Shown: positions 37,995 through 50,038, numbered from the stretch's first letter. The stretch is 64,000 bases of DNA from Dacryopinax spathularia (GCA_037974965.1 JBBPFI010000005.1:496001-560000); one strand, 5' to 3'. Notes: generated from the letters alone by a model not told the origin. Numbers and translations: made by a program.

Positions 37995-38478
37995 TGGGAA
38001 ACCGTGTCGTATGCGAAGGAGCAAGCAGAGAAGCGATGCTCCGCGTGAGCATTCATGTCGCCATGAGTGAGAGATTACGGAGAGGTCGAGACTGGAATGT
38101 ATCAATCCAACGACCATCGGTCATCATCAAACCTTGCCCGGCAGCCCCTGGGTGGCGCATGAAGCTCGAATTGCGAATGGTGTTGGCAGGCTTTCGCTTT
38201 CTTGCGCGAAGGGAGCGCGCGATGTTACTGGAAAGCGCATGTGGGGTAGCGAAAGTGAGCTGATCGTTATGCTTGTTGGCTTTGACCACGTCGAACGAGA
38301 GAATGGGTGGACGCATTGTCCGCAGCAAGTTAGGCGCTCGCCGCGTCGGAAGCATCTACTGTATGTAGCTTTCGGGACCAGTCTCTGGCGCTCGACACGC
38401 GCCCGTCGAGTCGTCATCGCCATCGTGCATCGGCCATTCCTACTGGCTGTTGTTTCCACAGCAGCTCGATTCTCTCTC

Positions 38479-39404
38479 ATGCCGGTCGGACTGGAGGCTT
38501 GGTTAACAGATATTCCTCCAATAACGAGAACATGGCTGATCGCCGCCATCGGCACAAGCTTGGCTGTTGTATGCCGACGCTTGCTGCATGGTTGTTCCTC
38601 TCTGACGCATTTTCCAAGCAATGTCATCTGGTGACGCCGTTACAGCTGTACTTCAGCTTCAAGAGTGCCTTCATTAACTTGCAGGGACGTTGGATTGCAT
38701 GAGGACATTTATTCTGTTCTGATCGTTTCCTCACAGCCATGGCGAATGATAACGACATTTCTTTATTTTGGTCCACTGTCCATTGACTTCGTATTCCACC
38801 TCTTCTTCTTGTAGGTCGCCATCGTACCTATGTCATTCAGTTTTCGTTGACGATACGGACAGCATGCGATACAGCAGGATGCTAGAAGAGAGCTCCTTCG
38901 CTGGCCGCAAGGCCGACTACTTCTGGTTGCTTGCCACCTCTGCTGTCCTTTTACTGGTAGGAACGGCAACCTTTTCCGATGTCAGCTTAGCTTACCGCTC
39001 CCCCCCCCCCAGCTTCTTTCCCCGTTGTTCACACTGCCTTTTCTGTCCTCTCCCCTGGCATTTACGCTTGTATACATCTGGTCCAGGCGACAACCGGCGA
39101 TGCGCATCTCTCTCTTCGGTTTATTGACCGTCTCCGCGCCATATTTGCCCATTGCCCTTGTTGTGATAAGCTGGGTTATCAATGGTACATGGAGGGCCGC
39201 CGCGTCGGATCTCATGGGCTGTGTTGTGGGACATGCATGGTACTTTGGGACGGACGTCATGACGAGGGAAGTAGGTGGGCAGATGGTTTGGACCGAGACG
39301 CCAATGCTGGTGTGCGTATATATGGCTGCTCGAGCACGCGACGCGTCCGCTGACCCTCCACCCCTTTCAGGCACAGGTGGTTCCAGGAGCCTACGGCATT
39401 GTAA
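38479..39404 (+). CDS. Derlin, ER-associated degradation membrane protein
   Basis: Six exons (38479-38568, 38619-38684, 38737-38810, 38863-38956, 39013-39311, 39371-39404) give 218 residues, the usual derlin size. Derlins are rhomboid-fold proteins that move misfolded proteins out of the ER. Recognisable segments are LTDIPPITRTWL at the start, VTPLQLYF, WRMITTFLYFGPLSIDF, YSRMLEESSFAGRKADYF, LVYIWSRRQPAMRISLFGLL, APYLPIAL and the GH pair in DLMGCVVGHAWYF, followed by TPMLVHRWF. The intron after residue 52 (38685-38736) has a GG instead of a GT at its start. A standard 37-nt intron (38648-38684) keeps the frame but replaces a family-conserved 13-residue stretch with an unrelated 18. The acceptor before the fifth exon follows a run of 11 C. 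Whether DER1 or DFM1 type is undecided; there is no long C-terminal tail. Confidence 0.85.
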
Positions 39405-40198
39405 CAATGTTTCGCAACTTCGGATGCACGGGCATGCTCTCAGTCCATTTGAGGGTGAAGTGTGAGACACGGAGGAAACGGCCACGGTCGTTCCGTTCAG
39501 CCAGGATAGTAGGGGTCTATACATCACAAAGCATTGCACGATCTCCTCTCTTCACTTCACCCTAGTTCCAGCTGAAACGGCACATTGAGCATGAGCATTC
39601 CAGTGAGAGCTGAGCATGTGGATGCGCTCGCCCAGCTGGGGATAAGCAGAGAGCAGGGGGAGGCTGCCTTAAGGGTGCGCGAATCCCGCGGAGCCACGCC
39701 ATTATGAGCTGGGCCGCAAAGTCTAGAGAGCAGCCCTTTCTGAGATGTGCTCATTGGTTTCGATAGGAGACGGGTGGGGATGTGAATAAGGCGGCTGATT
39801 GGGTAAGTATGGTCAACCGTCATTATCACTTTCCATGCGGAGAGAAGACACGGTGCTTGTTCCGTGCAATATTCACGGCATTTGCCGAACGATGTAGAGT
39901 AGGGGGATGCTTCCCCCTAATCTCCTCCGTTGGTCATTGCCCCTTTTCATATGCCTTTTCGTTACCACACAGCATTCGTCGTCTCCACTGTGCAGAACTG
40001 AACGCTGACTCCGTTCACCATCGCTGTCTCCTTCTGTTCTAATCATCCCTCCCCACGCGCGCCCTTTTGCCGCCTCCCCCAGGCGTTGTCCCGCGCCTCA
40101 GAACAGACGGAGGTGAGCACACATCGTCCCACATTACCTTCCTCCTTTCCCATTTCGGCTTGTATCGCCTCTCAACTATCACATCTTCTTTTCCTCCT
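39405..40198 (+). other. Intergenic, derlin to universal-stress gene
   Basis: No gene seen. If the last derlin exon were spliced in the other phase its frame could run to 39565, but the family ending at 39404 is better. The last 200 bases before 40199 are pyrimidine-rich, consistent with a promoter and leader. Confidence 0.4.
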
Positions 40199-42270
40199 AT
40201 GACCGAAAGGAGCAACACAACGGACAGGCGGCAGTCCGGCGGGCAACGAAGGAACTGGTGGCAGCGAGATAGGGGCGCCTCAGCAACACTCTCGATGCCT
40301 CCGTCCCCACCCGCACCCAGCGCCGCCGATTCGTCCCTCGTTGGCATACCTGACGTCGTCGCTGCACCCGACACCGTCGCCGTACCACTCTCGCCGGCCG
40401 GACGTACCACCACATCCTCTCCTTCCCCGCCCACAAGTCTACCGTCCTCTCCTCGCTTCTTCCCCAGAACAGGTTCCTATACCAGTCTGTCTTCCCTGCC
40501 CTTACCTGGCATCCAGTCGACGGCAGCCGGTTTCCCATCTCTCCGACGCACGCTTTCCAGCATGTCAACAAGCACGACTTCATCCATTTTGACTCGTCGG
40601 GCATCTAACGCTGGTACTGATGCGGACTTTCTTGACCAACAGGCTACTCAACTCCTTCGTGATGCGCACGCACGCTCGTTCTCGGCTCCCAAAGGCGATG
40701 CCGCCTCTACCGGGTTCACCAAGAGTATCTCATCGGTCATGTCCGGCTTATCTCTCTACCCCAAGGATCGGGACAGGGACAGGGATAAGGACTATCTCAC
40801 CACCGAGTCGGACAAAGAAGACGAGCGTCAGTCCCGCGGCAGAAGTTCATCCCCATTCTTTCGAAAAGGTGCACGCCGGCGTTCCATCAGTGCTGAACCG
40901 CCTACTCCCCTCAAACTCTCCCAATCCGATATCGAGACAGAAGATGACGGGACGAAATCTCCTCCTATCAGCTCAATACGTCCTAGGCACATGGCGTATT
41001 CATACGGATCGGATGATGACGACGATTCTGGCTCGGGCTCGGAGGAGGATTGGGGCAGTGATGATGAGTTCGATGCAGTCACATCGCACAACACGGAGTT
41101 GAACGCCGCGGTTGCCTCGCCCCTCGGCTTGGAGGAGGATTCCATGATGGAAGTTCCTGATCCACTGGGGGAAGGCGTGAATGTCGTTATGGCTCCTGAA
41201 GTCTTCCCTGGCCAGATTGCTACGAACATGGGAATCAACTCTTCTCGTCGAAAGAAGAGCACCATGCGCGATCCCCTGCCTCTAGTGACCAGCCGGCCAA
41301 TGTTCGCGAAGGATCGCTGTACTGTTGTCTTGACCCACGGGGATCCGGACGGGTACCTGGCCAAGGGTGAGCGCACAGCAAGGAAATATATGGTCGCAAG
41401 CGATTTGAGTGAGGAAAGCAAGTATGCCGTAGAGTGGGGTATTGGGACTGTACTCCGAGACGGAGATGAGATGTACGCTAAGGACATGATGCTCTCGTGT
41501 TGCTCATCGCTGACGAGTATTCAAGGATTTTGGTCAACGTCACTGAATCGGAGACTAAAGGTAGGACAACTGCCGTCATGACTGGCCTAAAGTTGATGCA
41601 TGTCTAGTTGATGCGGAGACTACGGACCGGGTTGCGAAACTTCGCAATCAGCAAGAGGTGCATACAACTCGCTGTCTGTCATCTCCCGTAATCCGCTGAC
41701 ATCTATTAGCGATCGACATTGGCCTATCTGCTTGTTCGACAGGCTACGTCTCTGCTGCAACGCACGCGGCTGCATGTGACTGTTTCTTGCCAAGCGTGGC
41801 ATGCTCGGAACAGTCGACACATGCTTTTGGGTAGGCGGTCCTTAATTCAGATTCGTCCTCACTCAGACTTGCTTCGCTTCTCAGACCTTATCGATTTCTA
41901 TGAGCCAACCATGGTCATTGTGGGCTCTCGTGGCCTGGGGCAGTTGAAGGGTATCCTGCTTGGGTCTACATCACACTATCTTATCCAGAAGTCGAGCGTC
42001 CCCGTCATGGTAAGCCCTCATGAATGCTCCCAAAGCCCCCAGGAAACAGAGATATTGTAGGTGGCTCGACGACGGATGAAGCGTCCCGCGAAGCGCACTG
42101 CCCATCTCATGCAACGCGCCCGAGTGCCCTTATCACAAGCTGCAATCGATAAAGAAGGCCCGGGTAAACTCAGTTCTGAAGTTGAGAAGATGCGCGAGGA
42201 GGTTGAGTCGCAGGAGAGGGAAGAGGTCGAAGCCCGTGAGCGCGTTGGGGTGAAGATTGGCGGTAACTGA
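40199..42270 (+). CDS. Universal stress protein family, with long disordered N-terminus
   Basis: Six exons (40199-41472, 41526-41560, 41608-41657, 41710-41830, 41885-42009, 42061-42270) give 604 residues. The first 370 are Ser/Pro/Arg/Asp-rich and include DRDRDRDKDY and an acidic SDDDDDSGSGSEEDWGSDDE run. From about residue 400 a Usp domain follows: KYMVASDLSEESKYAVEWGI, GTVLRDGDEM, AYLLVRQATSLL, then the nucleotide-loop region VIVGSRGLGQLKGILLGSTS and HYLIQKSSVPVMV. In ATP-binding members this GxxG..G(S/T) loop contacts nucleotide. The C-terminus is a charged helix (EVEKMREEVESQEREEVEA). Large Usp proteins with such tails are common in fungi, but their role is poorly known; stress or morphogenesis links are only a guess. 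Splices restore the family frame at each joint. Confidence 0.83.
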
Positions 42271-42772
42271 CCATGCCGACGGATTCTTGGTAAGCTGTCG
42301 TATTCAGAATGGCTATCAGCCTGTTCGGGAGCTGAGCGAGTGATGGGCCCACTTGCGTTGATGGTAGTTTTAATGATCAGGCAATCTAGTTCTACAAGGA
42401 GCACGAAAGTTCTCAGCTTTCGACCAGGACAGCGAACGAGGATGGTCGTCGTGAATGTGTTATATATGCTCAATTACTAGGTGCTCCGAATGGCTGCATA
42501 CCGCGTGTGGTAATGCACGACTAAGGCGTGGGCACCGCCAGGGGGTCAGGGACCGGGTCTGGGCCGAGGGGTGACGACACCTTACCCCGCTGGTCAACGG
42601 GCTTGTGGGTGGCGGGAACTGACAACCGGCGCTTTGGTGAACCGCCTCAGCCCGCCTTCTAAACATTATTATCATCGCGCTCGGTTTGCACAGAACAAAC
42701 TCTCCTTTGCTTCTCTCTATCAACAGCGCTTGTCACGTATTTGCCAGTCCGAATTCTCGCACTCTTTCTACT
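42271..42772 (+). other. Intergenic, universal-stress gene to TAM41
   Basis: About 500 bases without a supported gene. It holds the 3' flank of the upstream gene, then a promoter region with a C/T-rich leader (CTTTGCTTCTCTC near 42710) before TAM41. Confidence 0.4.
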
Positions 42773-44250
42773 ATGCACCGTCTCGCCAACGTCCCTTCCA
42801 ACTCACTGTCGTACACGAATTCACGGAAAGTACTGGTCACCCAGTTAAACGACCCTCGTCTTCGATCTCGACCAAAAGTCGCTCATCCCCGCCGTACCCA
42901 GTCAATCGTCGCGTATTACTCGACCGAAACGGAATTGCCGCGCCCTACACCAACCGCACCTCCTCCTCCACCCTCTCCCTCCCCACCACGCTCAACTGCC
43001 TCTGCCTTCAGCTATCCTCGGCCCAGACGACCTCCCCCTCTTAAACATCCATCTCTCCCACCTTCCTTCGGTCGGAACCAGCTCCTCTCTGTCCCCGACG
43101 AGACCAAGCAAAAGTTAAATGCGATAGTGTCCTCGTTCAACGCCCCCATCCGATATGCGTTCGCCTATGGGAGCGGTGTATTCCCGCAAAACGGAAACCC
43201 TGTTGATCAGCCGAAGCCCATGCTGGACTTTATATTCGCCGTCTCGCACCCGGCACATTGGCATTCAATCAACATGGCTCAGAATCCTACGCACTACCCC
43301 CTTCATGCTCGGGCTCTTGGCTCATCTTTCGTCTCCCACGTCCAGCGACAGTATGGCGCTGGTGTGTGGTACTGCACATATGCACCCATTCATGGTGAAG
43401 TGATCAAATATGGCGTTATCTCCATGGATACCCTTTGTCAAGATCTCCTGGAGTGGGATACTCTTTATGTCGCGGGTAGAATGCACAAGCCGATCCGGAT
43501 AGTGAAGGACGATGCACGCGTTCGGCTGACACAGCAAGTGAACTTGGTTAGCGCCGTCCGTGCGTCACTTCTAATGCTCCCGACCGAGTTCTCGGAACAG
43601 GAGCTGTGGTCAACCATCGCTGGCCTCAGCTACTCAGGCAAGTTATGATCTTTTCAGCTGCTGTCTCGTCTCACATTCTGCAGGTGATCCTCGTATGTCG
43701 CTCCCTGGGGAGAACCCGCATAAGATCCGCAATATTGTCTCTGCTCAGCATGAACAGTTTCATGAGCTCTACGTGCGGCTCGTCCATGGTATTCCAGGCA
43801 TCCATTGGAAAGATGATTCTAGTAGCGTCAAGGTTCGTGTTGTACTGATGTGCAGCGCTCATGGGCTAAAACTCTTGCAGCAAGATGACTCTCCAAGACA
43901 TCGTGCAGCCCTTCTTCGTAAACTACCCCGAGTCCCTCGAGATCGTCTTCGACAGCGATATGCGCATCTGGCGAAACCATTCCAGCTGGATGAGAACGAC
44001 AGTGACGACAACACTTTCTGGTTAAAGGTAGCCGATGAGCCTAAACTGCAAGCAGAGCTTGCATCAGGTGAGGGAGGGCGCGCGACTTGCTCCAACAGCA
44101 ACTAACATCGTAGCTGCAGAACTATCTACTATAATACGCGGTCCCGCGCTGTCGCAGTCTCTGAAAGGCTTGGTGACCGCCGGCCCGGTGAAGAGCGCAC
44201 GATACGCTTTAGCCAAAGTAAGCAAATGGTGGAAGAGTGGTCCGCCATGA
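42773..44250 (+). CDS. TAM41: Mitochondrial CDP-diacylglycerol synthase Tam41
   Basis: Four exons (42773-43637, 43684-43832, 43881-44067, 44114-44250) give 445 residues. Tam41 makes CDP-diacylglycerol from phosphatidic acid and CTP on the matrix side of the inner membrane, the first step to cardiolipin. The N-terminus is Arg/Ser-rich and acidic-poor, fitting a presequence. Family marks are the nucleotidyltransferase signature AYGSGVFPQ, then MLDFIFAV with the catalytic Asp, LGSSFVSHVQRQYGAGVWY, KYGVIS, SGDPRMSLPGENPHKIRNIV and the closing GLVTAGPVKSARYALAKVSK. The first intron (43638-43683) is GC-AG (GCAAGT); splicing there recreates SGDPRM exactly. The start at 42773 is the first ATG of the conserved frame. 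Confidence 0.92.
43638..43683 (+). other. GC-AG intron in TAM41
   Basis: The donor is GCAAGT, the usual form for GC-AG introns of the major spliceosome. The acceptor is CTGCAG. Removing these 46 bases restores the conserved SGDPRM segment; retaining them brings an early stop. Confidence 0.8.
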
Positions 44251-44550
44251 TCCATCATCGCCGAATCAGCAGCAGTATTTTCAAGGGGAATGAGGGTCGT
44301 ACTTGCTTGGTAGGATGTGAATGAATACTTCAGCATACGACAGCAAGACGACAAGTTCGCGCAGATATGTACCCTTGCCGTAATGAATTATGATCTACCA
44401 CGGACGTCACGGGCGTCTATTCGCGGATTGGCTGCCAGGACCCTTGTTCCGTACGTTCGAGGTGTCCCCAGAGGGCGTCCGTCTCCCATTGGGCGTCCCT
44501 ATACTTCTGCTTTCTCGTATTGCTTGTTGGCGTTCTTGCTGAGCCCCGAG

Positions 44551-46748
44551 ATGTCTGGGGTGTTAGGAATAGGCGGCGCACCCCTTATGTTCGTCACCCA
44601 AGACGGGCATCCAATGCGCTTTTTCGTAGACGCGGGAGGCGACATCGACTCCAACACTAGGAGGATCAGCGTCAGGAAAATCCAGGCAAGTCGCTGGTGC
44701 TGCCTTGTACGGAGTTGTAATCCATCTGATATCCGCTTCTGGAAGCGTCGCGGGGGTACTATTGTCCACAGTCCATCAGAATCTCAGTTCATCATTGTTT
44801 GGGATGATACGTCAGACGGTCAGGTGTACGCCCGGACTTGGTCGCACGAAGGAAAGATAGGTGGGTGGCTATGAACTCAGTGTTGATGTATCCTCAATTC
44901 TGCCACAGTCCTGACACTTGAGTGGGTCAACCTATCCCTTCGTGAAGGACGTTTTGTTGGACCGTCCGAGGGCTGGGGCGGGTGCAGAGTAGGGATTACA
45001 GATGGCGACATTCAGCCTTTGGCGAGAGAAGGAGTCCTTGACGAGGACGAAGAGTACGCTCATAGCTGTCAGGATGGAATAAGTTCCCACTGAATACCAA
45101 TATAGGTTACCACCTACAGTGACACGAGCAACCCCACCGCCGCCGCTCGCAGAGCCGCCTATCGGGACTGCCGTGGATGAGCTGTGTTCTGTCATGTATC
45201 CTTCAGCGCTCTCCCCCTCGAATCCGCCGGTCGGTATATCCATGCTTGCGCAGCATCCTCATGGATACCTACGGGAACCGGACGGACGGAAGGCCGACAA
45301 CCGCCTGCCCGTCCAGGACGCCTTGACTGCCGAGGAGAGCTGCTCTGAGTCGTCTAGTATAGGTAGGCTGCCTTCCACACCTTTCCATGGCCGCGGTTTC
45401 GCTCCGACGAGACGCTCGGACATCTCAGAGAACGACAGTCCCAGCCACGCGAGCTCTGCCATGGGAATATCTTTAATGCCGAGAAGCTCCAGCACGTCCA
45501 TATATCGATTGCCTACACCCAGTAAGACTTCGGTTATAGGCCAACACCTGCCACTGACCCGGACGACGCACGACTCTGCAGCGAACGTAATTGCAGCCGT
45601 TGGTCAGCGTTTGCTGGATGCGAGCCCTAACGTACTGCAAATTCCGCAATTTCGTTCTTCAGTCCCGCCAGCCCTGCCGTCCTTCCAACCTGGGGCTTCA
45701 GTGATGTCAAGAGCTTCATCCCTACCGCTGCCTCCGTCAGCCGATAGGAATATGCCGGAAGAGAGCCTAGCCGCGGTCCCTCCAGCACTCGCTCCGCCTG
45801 TTTGGCACAAACCACCACGTCACTCGAGCCCTTCAGATTCATCGCGAGCCAATGGCACGCTGGAACACAAGTTGCATATCTGTGAACACAGCCCACCCGA
45901 TCAATCTGTAGCTGCTCAACCCTCGCAGTCCTTCGGTTCATTGTCCTTGTTCGACTATCGTGGTGTTGGACGGAAGCTGGAAACTTCTATTCGGCCTTTG
46001 TCCGTTCCTGCCACAGTTTCTGTGAAGAGGAAATACGACGCCAGCTCTCCGACGGTGGCTGCGGGTGTTTCGTTAAACGATCCATCCCTGATGTCCGAAG
46101 AGCCTCCTGCGCCGGGAATTCCGGAGTCGCCCCCAATCACACCATCGCGGGAATTACTGATTAGCAGTTCCCAAGGAAGTAGTATCTCCAGCAAGTTTTT
46201 CACGATCACCGAAGATGGGAAACAGACTGCGGCCGGTTTCTGGGTGCAGCCGGAAATCAAAGAGCGCACAAAGCTCATCAGGGCCATCAACGTCGGTATT
46301 CACTGGCTGATGGTGCAGATCTCTAACCTCGTTGCAGAGGCACGGCGGTCGAATTTCCCATTCCATGTCCGACTGTCACTACGTGGTGGTTCGCTCGTCA
46401 CTATCAGACACTAGCAAGAACAGAAGCGCTGAGTTAGGATGGAAACATGGGCGGATCGTGGTGAAGCCCACGTGGATCGAAGCATGCGTGGCAGCCCACG
46501 ATCTAGTTCCGATCGGCGATTATTTGATGGAACCGCCCCTTACACCCAAGAAAAGGGCCAAGTCCACCTCGACGGCAACCACGCCACGAAAGGCTAAAGG
46601 CGAGCGGGAAGATATCATGGTCAACCTGGCAGAATTGGCGAAGACGCCGCCTCGCCAACCATGCCGTCTAAACTTCCCTGGGCGAGCTCCCACCCCGAAC
46701 AGTGAGAAAGAACCTGTCATTGTGACGGCAGATTCCGATGACGAGTAG
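44551..46748 (+). CDS. Two-BRCT-domain protein, Rap1-like N-terminal BRCT
   Basis: Five exons (44551-44685, 44746-44860, 44909-45053, 45106-46291, 46338-46748) give 663 residues. An N-terminal BRCT fold is seen: LMFVTQDGHPMRFFVD, RRGGTIVHSP, then VLTLEWVNLSLREGRFV. A second lies near residues 490-600: FFTITEDGKQTAAGFWV, INRHGGRI, YVVVRSSLSD, then IVVKPTWIEACVAAHDLVPIGDYL. The 350-residue linker between them is Ser/Pro-rich and disordered; a PRKAKGERED basic stretch follows the second. BRCT domains bind phosphopeptides or telomeric/repair partners. The first one resembles the Rap1 BRCT in its opening strand, so a telomere role is possible, but I see no Myb domain, so a DNA-repair or checkpoint adaptor fits as well. 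The first intron is GC-AG (GCAAGT); being 60 nt and open, it could also be read through. Confidence 0.72.
44686..44745 (+). other. GC-AG intron in the BRCT gene
   Basis: The donor is GCAAGT and the acceptor GGAAG. Removal joins RKIQ to RRGGTIVHSP, a good BRCT strand-helix joint. The length is a multiple of three with no stop, so retention would add 20 residues without truncating the protein. Confidence 0.6.
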
Positions 46749-47017
46749 CTATGCTTCATACGATGCTTGGCTTGGATGTTTGTATTTGTTTTGCCACGGA
46801 GCAGCTCGGTTTTGCAAGACACGGTTGCTTACGTTTACGCAGCCGCATGAAAAGAATGGATACGAATGCCTGCCGAGCGACCTAACACAGCGAAAGCTCC
46901 TGCCATAGAATGCATTTCCGCACATCGACTGCCAATCATTGGCTGGGCGGCCTTGTCATGCCACGCTCTTCTTGGCGCCGGGTCAAACCGACCTCAACTG
47001 CTGGTACGTGTTGGTTG

Positions 47018-49679
47018 TCACTTCTCGTTACTACTAGGTCGCCACACCACTGGCTCCTTGTTGCTTTCCAACTCCTTCATTCTCTGAGAATCCGCAGCGC
47101 CGGCTTTCGCCAGTCTCCGTAATTGTTTGATGAAGCCACCGGGCCGCATGAATTTCAGACCCTTTTGCTTCAAAGCTCCAGAGCTATCGACGTCTTCCAC
47201 ATGGACCTCTTGCGGCTCATCTTTCGTCGGCTCTGGCAGGACGTCTTCCTCAATGGAATCCTGTGCATCGTCAACGAATCCTTCATGTTCACTTTCCGCT
47301 TCTGCAGGCGTCTGTCGCGCACGAATAATGTCGGCAATATCCATCGTGTCGAACTTGGCCAACATCTCTTGTTCACCAACTCCGCTGGGTAAATAAAGGC
47401 TCAACAAGGCCTGTTGCCTGCTTCTTGCTTTCTCCAAGGTGGTGCGTGCTTCCAGACGACCTTGAGCAGTTGCAGGCGATTGCGAGATCCGGTACTTGAT
47501 CGCCCCTGCGATGAAAGGTCAACTGAACAGAACAGACACCATGACACCGCCACGCACAATCAACAGCATTATCCCCTTTACGCACAGAGTCGTAGTCGAC
47601 AGGATGTGCAACCAGCTGACCATCCAGGAAGTTTTGCGTCTGCACGTTCAAGCGGAAAATGGGTCGCTCCCCGGCTTTCTCCTCATCCCACTCTTCCGGC
47701 TGGACCCACACATGCATCGTATGCTGTCCTTCCGGTGTTTCGAAGGTCAATTTGAGAGTCTATAAGAAGACATTAGTTAATTCAGCACCAGTAAGCGGGT
47801 CTGCCGCAAACCTGGTCCGGGAATAGAGACGTCGCTTTGTCGAAGACTGCTTCCACCATCCCCAGAATCAGATGAAAGGCATCGTCTGCCATCTCGCTAG
47901 AGCCAAAGAGCCGGATGTCCATTTCCTCCTTCGTGATGTACTGGAAGCCAAATATCTGGGCTGTGTTGTGATACGCGACGAAAATACCGTCCATATCGCC
48001 GATCCGCACTTGGAAGTTATACTTCAGGAAAGCAGAGCGCATCATGTCGTAATACTCGCGTTCAAAACTCTCAAACAATCCCTGAGAGTATCTAATCAGG
48101 TAGCCAGAGTTTTCCTAACATGGGTGTGAATGAGGATAAACCTTGGGCAGGCACGGTTGGCACGTACCACGTAGTTCAGCCTGTCGCGTCGTATTGGGAT
48201 CACACCTCGAGTCTTGAGATCAAAAGTGCCCGACCCCGGCAGACGAGGGTCGTGACAATCCAGCTGCGACCTCATTAACAACTTTGCAGTCTGTCAAAGG
48301 CATGAGCAATCGTCAAAACAGGCCAGGTCGAACGGACCTTGGAGTAATGGTAGGCCTCGCGCTTATGGAATTCACCAGGTGTCTGTTCAGGTACAGCCTT
48401 GGTCAGCCGCGAGAAGGTTTCAGGATCCATGGTGAGCATCTTCTCCATCAAGACACCCTGAAGAGCAATTAGCGGGCATTTGAGGGGAGACTCAGACAGT
48501 CGCTGACCAAGTACGAAAGTATGTTGCTGGCTTTACCCGCCACCTCCCAGTCCTTGTCCGGATCCACAGCATACCGACCGTCCTGATACACAAGTTTCGT
48601 TGAGACGGGCGAGCGGCAGCCAAAGCCGTAGGTATTTGGCTGCATGAGATATCAGACACCCTCGGAAGCCCACGCGCCCACTGACTGACACACCTCCCTC
48701 GCGAAGTCTGCACTCAACGAACGGGTATCTAGAGGTCTCCACCGACTGATGAGCCAATAAACGTGCGACATAATGCCGGTTAGACCGCTGGTACTACCCA
48801 TGTATTTCTTGTCGTGCTTCTTAGCAAGCTCCCACATATCCTGAAGTGCCTGTGAGAGAAAGGCATGGGTCGGCGGCGGAAAGGCTTACGGGATCTTGTG
48901 CGGCTGGCATGAACTTCGGAAGTCGGTCATAGGCGAAGTCATCAGGAGGAATCAGTTTCTGTAAGTAAGGCTCGAAGTTGTAGACGCGAGAATGCGGGTC
49001 TTGCAGCCAATAAACATTCGGACTGAGGGATCTTGTGAGGAAGACGGCTAAGTCACGCAGTGATGCTGGGAAACGCACTTGAAAAGCACACGATCTAAAC
49101 CGTGCGCCAAGGTCGGTACTTCAGCAGCATGTAGTGGGTCCACTCCTGTAATCAATTTGAGGGGAATGCTCGCAGTTTTAGATGGAGGGGGTGCGCACGG
49201 CTTATCTCAACATGCCGAGGCCTCAACCACTTCGGTAACTTCTCTTGCTCCTTCTTGGTATGCTCATGCGGCAACGACTTCTGACTGGGCTGACCCTGGT
49301 GCTTCCTAGCGAGATGCGGCGCAGGCTCTTTTCCCGCAGGTGCCTTGCGTTTTTTCTGCTTTGATGATTTTGGGGTCTTGCCCTTCGGCACTTCTGACTC
49401 TTTGACAGGAGGTGGCACTACGGCCTTTCCTGGTTGCTTTTGGGTTGTACCAGCTTTAGGAGCTTCTGTGAGTGGATCCTTCGGCACTACTGGAGTCTTG
49501 ATTTTTATGGTTGCGGAGCTGGCTATGCAAGAAAAGCAACAGAATCAGGTTCGTGATAGGCTAGACCGGGTGGTTGACCGAGACGCACTCTCTGCACGGC
49601 GCGATTTGTGCTTGGGTGGACGGATTACTTTCGCTCTGTGTGCTTGTGATGCTAGCCGTGCTACTTGCTTCAGGCGCAT
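47018..49679 (-). CDS. PET127: Pet127-like mitochondrial RNA-processing protein
   Basis: A multi-exon minus-strand gene. The first exon (from 49679) encodes MRLKQVARLASQAHRAK, a good mitochondrial presequence; splicing at GTCTAG or GTCAAC leads into SATIKIKTPVVPKDPLTE and a Lys-rich region. The conserved core follows with LPKWLRPRHVEIS, VYNFEPYLQKLIPPDDFAYD, KKYMGSTSGLTG, SQLDCHDPRLPGSGTFDLKT, RIGDMDGIFVAYHNTAQIFG and FRLNVQTQNFLDGQLV. The LDCHDPRLPG..FDLKT part resembles the PD-(D/E)xK nuclease-like site of the Pet127 family. In yeast, Pet127 acts with the inner-membrane-bound machinery that trims mitochondrial RNA 5' ends. The C-terminal tail is acidic and then basic. Not every exon border was fixed, especially between 48500 and 49080. 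It is divergent from RAD4, 359 bp apart. Confidence 0.85.
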
Positions 49680-50038
49680 ACTCCACTGTAGAGACGCGGA
49701 TATTGCGACTAATTCGACAAGTACAGTTGAATGGAAGAATGAGGAAAAGAATTAAAGTGCGGGTCGAATTATTGGTGCGCGCCTCTGAAATTTCGAGCGC
49801 CCAAAAAGCGACGGCTCTGAAGTTTCAGGGTCCAAAGTCCGCGACGGGCGAAGGGGAGACGCGGGTCGACTCATCGCAGTTACACAGTACGGTCTGGACG
49901 GTTCTCTAACTTACTATTGGTCTGCCACAAGAATATTGTCCATCTCCTTCTTATAACCCTGCTCTTCAGTATTGGATACCGCATCCAAGGGCGGGCGGTG
50001 TTGACTTATCGAGGAGATTTGCTTCTGGAGTACTTCCA
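49680..50038. promoter_or_regulatory. Divergent promoter region, PET127 / RAD4
   Basis: 359 bp separate the starts of the two divergent genes. Several G/C-rich short motifs are present (GCGACGG, GACGCGGGTCGACTC), but no specific site is claimed. Open frames crossing it are not supported. Confidence 0.45.

Noticed and set aside
40760-40795. GGGACA-like hexamer repeat as a regulatory repeat
   Set aside because: It is coding and simply produces the Asp-Arg repeats of the disordered N-terminus.
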